NCBI GenBank assembly: GCA_934254825.1
Contig: CAKQMB010000013.1
Location: 11,087 to 75,086, forward strand
Length of the DNA stretch: 64,000 nucleotides
From: an uncultured Clostridia bacterium
GTDB lineage: Bacteria; Bacillota; Clostridia; Christensenellales; Borkfalkiaceae
Reading direction: 5' to 3'
Position 1 is the stretch's first letter. Each line of letters starts with the position of its first letter. Positions 40,528-47,622 of this stretch are shown one piece after another. Below the pieces are notes generated by a model. The model did not search any database. It was not told the DNA's origin and was given only the letters and a program-made list of their open reading frames with translations. Made by a program: the position numbers and the translations under genes.

Positions 40528-41153
40528 AAAATCACCTTCTTTGCTTTAAGATTTTTAACGAATAATCTTTCGACTTTCTCAGGCGCAACCGATTCGTCGG
40601 AAGAAAAATACGCGTTTAAATATTCGTCGAATTCTCTTACGAATTCGCCTATCGCTTCGCCGAGTTCTTCCGCGCTCGCGCCTTCCGGGCGAACGAAAAC
40701 TCTTATAAAGCGACCGTCTTGATAAAAGTACGTCCTTTCGCCGACGTATCTTTTTTCGAGCGAAATAAACAATCCGTAGAAATTTTCCATCAGGCGGAAC
40801 AACTCCTTGCTCTGAGAACGGAGCGAAATTTTAAGTTGCCCGAGATCCCCCGCGGGGAAAAGCTCCACCTGATAACGAAGCGTCGGATTATATCTGTAAT
40901 TAAGCGCGCTTTTAACCTGCGCCAAGGCAAGCGACGCGTTGTTCGTAAATCTCAGCCCGCTCGTCGCGGCTAAAAAACTCTCCATTCTCTCGAACATTTT
41001 TTCCATTCTGTCCTCGGGCGTTTCCACGCGGAGATACTCGGAAAGAATTTTATTGAGCATAACCGAACGGCTCACTCCGTTTTTAAAAGCAAGCCTGTCA
41101 AGCTCCTCTACGAGGTCGTCTCTGAGAATTACGCTGTACATCGATTTATCCAT
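40524..41153 (-). CDS. Ribbon-helix-helix protein in operon with clpB
   Basis: This is a 209-residue protein. Residues 5-46 (YSVILRDDLVEELDRLAF, then SRSVMLNKILSEYL) are a CopG/Arc-type ribbon-helix-helix DNA-binding domain. Residues 47-75 form a helix; the rest is a domain of mixed strands (YNPTLRYQVELFPAGDLGQL; YFYQDGRFIRVFVRP) unknown to me, perhaps a dimer or sensor part. It is the first gene of the clpB operon, overlapping it by 4 nt, and has a consensus promoter. No CtsR, HrcA or CIRCE element is seen, so it is a candidate for the controller of clpB. That is inference. Confidence 0.8.
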   Translation of the reverse strand: MDKSMYSVILRDDLVEELDRLAFKNGVSRSVMLNKILSEYLRVETPEDRMEKMFERMESFLAATSGLRFTNNASLALAQVKSALNYRYNPTLRYQVELFPAGDLGQLKISLRSQSKELFRLMENFYGLFISLEKRYVGERTYFYQDGRFIRVFVRPEGASAEELGEAIGEFVREFDEYLNAYFSSDESVAPEKVERLFVKNLKAKKVIL

Positions 41154-41190
41154 TTCTTCTTTTCCTTTGTCTGTTGCTTATTTCGCCGAC

Positions 41191-41219
41191 ATTGTAACAC
41201 TTGTTCTGTAATTTGTCAA
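41191..41219 (-). promoter_or_regulatory. Promoter of the RHH-clpB operon, with direct repeats
   Basis: TTGACA (41214-41219), a 17-bp spacer and TACAAT (41191-41196) on the minus strand. On the plus strand, TGTAACACTTGT (41193-41204) and TGTAATTTGT (41207-41216) are imperfect direct repeats across the promoter, a layout common for ribbon-helix-helix operators. Confidence 0.75.
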
Positions 41220-41268
41220 GCGTTTTATATAACTTTATTTACAAATATTTTTTATCGGGGCTTAGCCG

Positions 41269-41297
41269 TTTACTTTTTTCGGGAAATATGGTAAAAT
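41269..41297 (+). promoter_or_regulatory. Promoter of the orphan gene at 41304
   Basis: TTTACT (41269-41274), a 17-bp spacer and TAAAAT (41292-41297). The expected start coincides with the ATG at 41304, so the mRNA would be leaderless. Confidence 0.6.
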
Positions 41298-41303
41298 TTC
41301 GGT

Positions 41304-41783
41304 ATGGATAATATACAATATATAAAAAGCAAGCTCGAAAAGTACGGCGCGGACGTTTACGATTACCGCGGAACGAAGTTTATCGGAATAAAAAATCCGT
41401 TTTCGGACAACAATCTTGTCATAACTTTCGGAACAGAAGAAAACGTTATGGAATTCACCTTTCAGTCGGCTCGTTTTCCCGCAGGCGATCTCGACGGACT
41501 TATTCTCCACGCCGAAAAATTTTTGACCGACAAGCTCGTCGCGGCGGAATTTTTCCTCGGCGGCAAAAGCATTTTCGGCGGATCTCGCCAAAGCGAGGGA
41601 GCGGATTTTAAAAATATCGACGAAATGCTCGGTTGGTATACGGGCGGAAACGAAAAAATAGCCGAAAACTTACGCGGATTTTTCAAAAACGACGGAATTT
41701 CGCTCGAAATTTTCAGTTGGAGCGGCAAAATGGACAGAAAAATAAAAATTCTTCCCGACGGGAAAATCGAGGATATAAAATGA
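41304..41783 (+). CDS. Protein of unknown function upstream of an SDR enzyme
   Basis: This is a 159-residue soluble protein, probably alpha/beta: YIKSKLEKYGADVYDYRGTK, VITFGTEENVMEFTFQSARF and a C-terminal sheet (LEIFSWSGKMDRKIKILPDG). I do not recognise a family. There is no Shine-Dalgarno sequence and the promoter sits directly on the start. Its last codons overlap the SDR gene start (ATGA), so the two genes form an operon, but no functional link is evident. Confidence 0.75.
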   Translation: MDNIQYIKSKLEKYGADVYDYRGTKFIGIKNPFSDNNLVITFGTEENVMEFTFQSARFPAGDLDGLILHAEKFLTDKLVAAEFFLGGKSIFGGSRQSEGADFKNIDEMLGWYTGGNEKIAENLRGFFKNDGISLEIFSWSGKMDRKIKILPDGKIEDIK

Positions 41784-42571
41784 AAAATATAATCGTTATA
41801 ACGGGCGCGAGCAGCGGAATAGGCAAAGAGTTCGCCGAACTTTTGGACAAAAAAGAAAAGGTCGACGAAATATGGGTTCTCGCAAGACGGCTCGACAGGC
41901 TCGAAGAACTTAAAAACGTACTGACAACCCCTGTTAAGCCTATTTCGGTCGATTTGTCGCGCATCGAAAACATAAAAACTTACGAAAAAATGCTCGCAGA
42001 CGAGGAAGCGAACGTAAAAATGCTCGTAAACTGCTCGGGGTTCGGGAAATTCAACCATTACGAGAACATTTCCGCGGAAGTCAATCAGAATATGATAGAT
42101 CTGAACGTCAAAGCCGTAGTCGCGATGACGGACGCCACTCTCCCCCATATCGGGAAAGGCGGAAAAATAATAAATATAGCGAGCTGCGCGGCGTTTCAGC
42201 CTATACCTTATATAAATATTTACGCGGCGACAAAAGCTTTCGTTTTAAGTTACACGAGAGCTTTGAACGCCGAGCTTAAATACAAAAACATTACCGCGAC
42301 AGCCGTTTGTCCTTACTGGACAAAGACGGAATTTTTCGATCGCGCCGTCGTCAAGGACGAAAAAACCGTTATTATAAACTACGGCGTTATGTACGACCCG
42401 AAAAAAGTGGTTTTAAAAGCTTATAAAGACAATCAGAAAGGAAAAGACATTTCCGTTTACGGCGGAAAGAACAATATTCAGAAGTTTTTCGCGAAAATTC
42501 TCCCGCACAAGCTCGTTATGAAAATATGGTGCGGAATGCAGAAATTCGACGGCACGCCGAACATAAGATAA
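41780..42571 (+). CDS. Short-chain dehydrogenase/reductase
   Basis: This is a 263-residue classical SDR. The cofactor motif is VITGASSGIGKEF, followed by the strand motif MLVNCSGFG (NxxG-type). The catalytic residues are Ser in IINIASCAAF and YxxxK in NIYAATKAFV. Arg residues after the second strand (LARRLDRLEEL) suggest NADPH. The substrate is unknown. The start at 41780 overlaps the previous stop; a longer frame from 41633 is out of step with the upstream gene and is rejected. The final codons and the stop lie in the first unit of an 18-bp tandem repeat. Confidence 0.92.
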   Translation: MKNIIVITGASSGIGKEFAELLDKKEKVDEIWVLARRLDRLEELKNVLTTPVKPISVDLSRIENIKTYEKMLADEEANVKMLVNCSGFGKFNHYENISAEVNQNMIDLNVKAVVAMTDATLPHIGKGGKIINIASCAAFQPIPYINIYAATKAFVLSYTRALNAELKYKNITATAVCPYWTKTEFFDRAVVKDEKTVIINYGVMYDPKKVVLKAYKDNQKGKDISVYGGKNNIQKFFAKILPHKLVMKIWCGMQKFDGTPNIR

Positions 42572-42633
42572 CTTCAAAACATAAGACAACTTCAAAGCAT
42601 AAGATAACTTCAAAGCATAAGATAACTTCAAAG
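42561..42633. repeat. 18-bp tandem repeat, four units
   Basis: CATAAGATAACTTCAAAG occurs four times with one or two changes, at a period of exactly 18 (starts near 42561, 42579, 42597, 42615). The first unit supplies the last codons and the stop of the SDR gene. Confidence 0.9.
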
Positions 42634-42640
42634 CGACAAA

Positions 42641-42670
42641 AAAACGGAGACAAAATCTCCGTTTTTTTTT
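42641..42670. terminator. Bidirectional terminator between SDR and GH5 genes
   Basis: The stem AAAACGGAGA/TCTCCGTTTT is flanked by A and T runs, between convergent genes. Confidence 0.85.
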
Positions 42671-42691
42671 GCCGTTTTTGCATTTTTACAG

Positions 42692-44149
42692 TTAGCCGTT
42701 TAAGCCGAGAGACAAACCCTCGAACATTCCGTCGATCACGCCTTCGGAAAACCAAAGCGAATTGTTATCGTATTTAACGCCCGAAAGGTTTTCCATTTCG
42801 CCGTAAAGCCCGCTTGCCTTGTGCCTGTTCAGAAGTCCGAAATATTCGGTACTCCACGAAGTGCTTCTCGTGTTGTTATCCCAGACCATAACGCACACGC
42901 CGTTTTCCGTAGCGTTTTTAACGAAATACGTCGCGTGTTTCTTTCTGTAAGACTCATATCCGCGTTCGTTTTTATAAACGCTGCCCCACTCGCTCACGAT
43001 AACGCCTATACCGTTTTTCGTGTAAGCATTGCCAATCGCCGTAAACATCGATTTTATGCCCGAGGGGCTGTTTTCATCCGAAGCTTCGTCCCACGAAGAG
43101 TCTTTTCCGAACGAAAATCCGCTCGGAGAATAGGCGTGGATATTCATTAAAAGTCTGTCCGTCGCTTCGTCCTCGGGCAACTCGAACTTCGCGATCGCGT
43201 TCACCGCGCCGTCGTAAGTCAGATAACCCGTGTTGCCGTAACCGCCGACCGATAAAAATCTCCTTTTATTGCAATCCGAACCCTGCCCGCGGACTATATC
43301 GACGTACAACCGATTAAACTCGTTGAGATTTTCGATACACTCCTTATACTCGCCCGCGTTCGTTTGCGGAGACATACTCCACCCGAGTTTGGAATGAAGC
43401 GGTTCGTTGAGATTTTCGAAAATAAGCCGCTCGTCGTAATCTTTAAACGTTTCGGCAAGCTGTTCCCAGACGTTTATCACGAGACTTTTTGTCTTTTCGT
43501 AATGGATATCGTCGAGATAATACGCCCCTATGTTCGGCGTGTCCATAATGTTTAGGATTACGAACATATCGTCGTATTCGAAAACGTAATCGACGACTTC
43601 TTTAATCCTCGAAAGCCAGGCTTTGTGAATTATTCCGTTTTCGCCCATATGATTTGACCAGCTTGCGGGAATTCTTATGCTTCTGAAACCCTTGTCGTAC
43701 ACGGCTTTTATCGTCGAGGGCGTAACCGCGCCGCGGTAAATATCCTGCTGATTTCTGACCTCGCAGAACATTTCCCTGTTTTCGAAACCCAATTCTTTAA
43801 CTATGGAATTGCCGTACTCGGTATCGGGATAACCGCTTAAATTATTTTCGAACGCATTGCCGAGATTCCAGCCTAAACCTAAAAGCCTAACGAATTCCAC
43901 AGACGATAATTTCGAATAATCGTTTGCGGGTTTTGTCGGACTTTCGGCATTTTCACTTTCGGAATCCGAGCCGTCCGAACAATCCGACCCACCCGAACGA
44001 CTTTCCACGTCCGAACTTTCCGAACTTGCGGAACCACCCGAATTTCCGTTCGACCCGCTATTTAATCCCGAGCCGCCGAACGCGCACGCCGCGAAAAACA
44101 TCTGAACGAAAATCAGAATAGCAATAAGCAGCAACCTTTTCTTTTTCAT
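42692..44149 (-). CDS. GH5-family glycoside hydrolase, lipoprotein
   Basis: This is a 485-residue protein. The lipobox ends at Cys22 (FFAACAF) and a Ser/Gly/Glu-rich linker runs to about residue 75. The GH5 domain starts at LLGLGWNLGNAFE (89-101). The acid/base Glu249 is in FENLNEPL and the nucleophile Glu387 in VIVSEWGS; NIHAYSP (336-342) carries the conserved His-x-Tyr. The loop that normally reads NIHHE/D is NIMDTP (200-205), so the usual His pair is missing. It would act on beta-glucans at the cell surface; specificity is unknown. It is divergent from a larger GH5 protein with the standard motif. Confidence 0.9.
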   Translation of the reverse strand: MKKKRLLLIAILIFVQMFFAACAFGGSGLNSGSNGNSGGSASSESSDVESRSGGSDCSDGSDSESENAESPTKPANDYSKLSSVEFVRLLGLGWNLGNAFENNLSGYPDTEYGNSIVKELGFENREMFCEVRNQQDIYRGAVTPSTIKAVYDKGFRSIRIPASWSNHMGENGIIHKAWLSRIKEVVDYVFEYDDMFVILNIMDTPNIGAYYLDDIHYEKTKSLVINVWEQLAETFKDYDERLIFENLNEPLHSKLGWSMSPQTNAGEYKECIENLNEFNRLYVDIVRGQGSDCNKRRFLSVGGYGNTGYLTYDGAVNAIAKFELPEDEATDRLLMNIHAYSPSGFSFGKDSSWDEASDENSPSGIKSMFTAIGNAYTKNGIGVIVSEWGSVYKNERGYESYRKKHATYFVKNATENGVCVMVWDNNTRSTSWSTEYFGLLNRHKASGLYGEMENLSGVKYDNNSLWFSEGVIDGMFEGLSLGLNG

Positions 44150-44315
44150 AATTTCCTCCTCTCATTGCCGTTGCCCGATAAAAAGCAAATGCATTATAAA
44201 ACTACGATAACACACATCGCAAAATAAAGATAGAGGCTATTATATCGTTTTTTTTAGATTTCTTACTATCTGCAAAACCCCCGAAAACAATACGGCGTTC
44301 ATTTCCGACAAAAAA

Positions 44316-44341
44316 TAAGATTTCTAAAAAACATCTTATCA
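44316..44341. promoter_or_regulatory. Inverted repeat between the two GH5 genes
   Basis: ATAAGAT-TTCTAAAAAAC-ATCTTAT is a 7-bp inverted repeat about 65 bp ahead of the CE4-GH5 gene. A related AGAT...ATCT pair lies near 44257-44272. They could be operators for the divergent pair. Confidence 0.4.
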
Positions 44342-44405
44342 TTTAGTCTATTTTTCTTTGAACCTCTCGTTTATCATTAATTAAAATATATGACAGGAGG
44401 CTCAA

Positions 44406-47400
44406 ATGAAAACAAAACTCAAACTTATTTTAACCGTTTTATCGGTCGCTCTTTTATCGGCGCTTGTCTCGGTGAATTCCATTTCCCGCTCGTCGTCCAA
44501 AGGGCTTGCCGCCGACAAAGAAAAAGCACGGATTGCTTTTATTATCGACGACTGCTATGCGGATAACGAAACCTACGGAACGGAAGACATAATAAAAACA
44601 TTCGATACATACGGATATAAACTCGGATTGTCGATTATCACGAGCTGGTCTGCCGGTGGTCAGGGGCTCTCCCCCGCCGTAATGCGAAACGCCTACGGAA
44701 ACGGTCACGAAATTCTGTCGCACACGGTACTCCACGAAAATAAATGGGTCGGCACATCGGTATATTCTTCAACCGAAGCCTTACGCGAGGCAAGAAACTC
44801 ATATGAGTATCTGACAAGTTACGTCCCGGAAGTTTCGGGATTCGTAACGCCGTTCACTTCCACCGACTCCGCTCTTTTAACGGAACTGATAAACGACGGA
44901 ACATATTCCGAATTTTACGGAACATGCACCGATCCGACGCGAAACAACGTCGATATCGTACCGAGAAAGTGGCTGAATAAAGGCGGAACTCAAAACAGCA
45001 GCGTTACGTCGAGCGTAAGTTACATGCTTGCGGAAATAGACGAACTTATCGTCTCGGGCGGGAAAAAGATTTATTTCACTCACAAAAAAAGCGAATGGGA
45101 TATTTCCGATTTTGTAACCGTTTTAAACTATTTAAAAGAAAATTCGGACGATATAGAAGTCGTCACCCCGAAAAAAATCGTTTCTTCGGAAGATAACCCG
45201 TATCAAAACGGAGATAAATTTTCGCATATTATTTCGGAAACCGAAAAAACAGGAACGTCATCCTTAGATTTTACCGTTTCTTCCGTTCCTTCTTCCGTCG
45301 TTTACCCGGATTTAATTATTCGTTATACTTATCATTCCGACACAGGAAGCAAATACCCCACCATAACACTCAGCGACGACAACGGGAACAGCTTAAATTT
45401 GCCGTCATACCGCTTTACCGCCGACAACAAAACTCATTATATAAGAATCAACGCTTCGGATATCGACTTCGGACAGTTTTCAACTCTTACGATTTCCGCC
45501 TGGACGGCTTTCACGATACACGGCATATCTATCGAATGGGTAATTCTTTCTTCTTCGGATAACATCAAAAACGCCGAACAACTGATATCGGAATTCGGAG
45601 CCGGCTGGAATTTGGGCAACAGTCTCGAAGTTTCTCAGGTGAACGGCTCGGAAACAGCTTGGGGAAACAGAGAAACGACGCAGGAAATAATTGACTATGT
45701 TGCTCAAAAAGGTTTTAAGAGCGTGAGAATAAATGCAAGCTGGGAATACCATGCCGACTCTTCGGGCGTTATCGCCGCAACATATATGGAACGCGTAAAA
45801 ACCGTAGTGGATTACGTTCTTAACGCGGGAATGAACGCGGTACTCGATTATCATCACCCATATTACGAAAAATATAACGATCAGACATCGGTCGATACAA
45901 GTTTGCCAGCAAAAGCAACGGGGCTTGCGACAATTTCGAATTATTGGTCGCAAATCGCGTCGGCATTTAAAAATTACGACCAACGATTATCGTTTGAAAT
46001 TCTCAACGAACCGCGCGATAGAGCGCACTATTATTCCGATGTAGATATATGGAGCGGATGCTACGACTCCGTATCCGTTCTCAACGAATACAACGCCAAA
46101 GCCGTGGAAGTTATACGCGGCACCGGTTTTAAAAACGCCGACAGACTGCTTCTTCTCCCGACTTACGCCAACTCAACGGGCGAAACGGCATGCCGATACT
46201 TTTCTCTCCCCGAAAACGCAGGAAATGTAGCTATCGCCGTACACGCGTACGCCCCGCACGAATTCGCCTTTACGGGTAATCTCGACCACATCGAATTTAC
46301 GGAAGCCGAGTACACCGCTCTCGAAAACGTTATATCCGCCGCATACAACAGATTATCCCGTTTCAACGTACCCATCGTAATAACCGAAACGGGAGCCACC
46401 AACAAATTAAATCAGCAAGCAAGAACTAAATGGGCATTCGCTTACACATCCATAGCTTCGAAATATAATATACCCTGTTTCCTTTGGGATAACGGAATAA
46501 AAGATACTTCGAACAATTCTTATAATCCGTACTATGAAGCCTTCGGAATGTTGAACCGCTCGAAAAACAGCGACATTCTCGAATGGTATTACCCCGAAAT
46601 CGTCGAAGCGTTCATTTCGGGAGCCGAAAATTCCGATTCCGAATACGACGACTACGACTCGACCGAAATATTCGCAAACGGAAATTATTCCGGGACGTTT
46701 GCAGGCGGAACCCGCAACGAAATCATATCGGCAGACGACAAAATCGTTTGGCAGGCAACAGGAAATTACAACGGAAATCGTTTGATTTTTAATCAAAGCA
46801 TAGATATTTCCGAACTTACCAACCCTTGCATTTCGATAAGCTATTTTTCGTCTGATTGTCTTTATCCCGAAGTAAGACTTCTCAACAATTTAGGAAACTA
46901 CGGCGATTTTTCTTATATAAAATACCGACCGACTCTTGTTGCGGACGGAACCGCACATACAATAATCGTTTCCGTTTCGCTTTTTTCGGAAATGAACGCG
47001 ACAAGTCTCTGGGGCGTGGAAGTAACCGAACCTTTCGATAAAACCTCGGTGAAAGGCATTGCTTTCAGCTTCGGCGGAGTTTTAAATATTTCGGAAATAA
47101 AAATTATTTATGCAAAAACGGAAACACCCGTAAATCCCGAACCGGATCAACCGGAACCGACTCAGCCCGAAACCAAGCCCGAAGCACCTACAAACGTAAG
47201 ATGTTCGATAACATCGGACGGCATTTCCGTTTCCTGGGACGCTTCCGAATCCGCAACCGTGTATTATGTTTACAGAAGCATTTCATGGGGAAGCGCTTAC
47301 AGTTTGATCGGAACGACCGAAATCAACTCATTCTCGGACGATACCTGTATCGGCGGCACTCGTTACTATTATAAAATAGTTGCGGCAAATGCGGCAGGCG

Positions 47401-47441
47401 AAAGTTCGGCGTCCGAACCGAAAGGAATTACATATAATTAA
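44406..47441 (+). CDS. Secreted CE4 deacetylase-GH5-Fn3 multidomain protein
   Basis: This is a 1011-residue secreted protein. It has a signal peptide (1-35). A polysaccharide deacetylase domain (about 40-265) has the metal-binding IIDDCYAD (Asp48-Asp49) and GHEILSHTVLHEN (His106, His110). Next are a beta-sandwich module (270-390) and a GH5 domain (about 393-735) with GAGWNLGNSLE, DYHHPYY, acid/base Glu in ILNEPRD (near 535) and nucleophile in VITETGAT (near 660). Another beta-sandwich (about 750-905), a Pro/Glu linker and a C-terminal fibronectin-III domain (from about 925) follow. The GGAGG site is strong. It may both deacetylate and cut a decorated glycan such as acetylated beta-mannan or xylan; that is inference. 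Confidence 0.9.
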   Translation: MKTKLKLILTVLSVALLSALVSVNSISRSSSKGLAADKEKARIAFIIDDCYADNETYGTEDIIKTFDTYGYKLGLSIITSWSAGGQGLSPAVMRNAYGNGHEILSHTVLHENKWVGTSVYSSTEALREARNSYEYLTSYVPEVSGFVTPFTSTDSALLTELINDGTYSEFYGTCTDPTRNNVDIVPRKWLNKGGTQNSSVTSSVSYMLAEIDELIVSGGKKIYFTHKKSEWDISDFVTVLNYLKENSDDIEVVTPKKIVSSEDNPYQNGDKFSHIISETEKTGTSSLDFTVSSVPSSVVYPDLIIRYTYHSDTGSKYPTITLSDDNGNSLNLPSYRFTADNKTHYIRINASDIDFGQFSTLTISAWTAFTIHGISIEWVILSSSDNIKNAEQLISEFGAGWNLGNSLEVSQVNGSETAWGNRETTQEIIDYVAQKGFKSVRINASWEYHADSSGVIAATYMERVKTVVDYVLNAGMNAVLDYHHPYYEKYNDQTSVDTSLPAKATGLATISNYWSQIASAFKNYDQRLSFEILNEPRDRAHYYSDVDIWSGCYDSVSVLNEYNAKAVEVIRGTGFKNADRLLLLPTYANSTGETACRYFSLPENAGNVAIAVHAYAPHEFAFTGNLDHIEFTEAEYTALENVISAAYNRLSRFNVPIVITETGATNKLNQQARTKWAFAYTSIASKYNIPCFLWDNGIKDTSNNSYNPYYEAFGMLNRSKNSDILEWYYPEIVEAFISGAENSDSEYDDYDSTEIFANGNYSGTFAGGTRNEIISADDKIVWQATGNYNGNRLIFNQSIDISELTNPCISISYFSSDCLYPEVRLLNNLGNYGDFSYIKYRPTLVADGTAHTIIVSVSLFSEMNATSLWGVEVTEPFDKTSVKGIAFSFGGVLNISEIKIIYAKTETPVNPEPDQPEPTQPETKPEAPTNVRCSITSDGISVSWDASESATVYYVYRSISWGSAYSLIGTTEINSFSDDTCIGGTRYYYKIVAANAAGESSASEPKGITYN

Positions 47442-47451
47442 AGGAAAAAAC

Positions 47452-47490
47452 AACCCCCGCTCGCTTTTTTAAAAGCGAGCGGGGGTTTTA
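47452..47490 (+). terminator. Terminator of the CE4-GH5 gene
   Basis: A long perfect stem AACCCCCGCTCGCTTTT/AAAAGCGAGCGGGGGTT ends in TTTTAAT. Confidence 0.9.
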
Positions 47491-47622
47491 ATCTTTATGT
47501 AGGTCAAAAATAATTCGGATCGCGTCAGAATAACGTGTTAATCGAATTACCGCCGTCAAACCGCGGCTCGTATGGATAGCCACAAGTGATCACGTTCGAT
47601 TGCAATCACCTGTGGATAAGCG

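Noticed and set aside
47591..47619. A perfect DnaA box (TGTGGATAA at 47611-47619) facing a weaker one (ATAGCCACA), as arms of a hairpin
   Set aside because: A single 9-mer is expected by chance about this often in 64 kb, there is no cluster or AT-rich unwinding region, and no dnaA gene is near. I do not call an origin.
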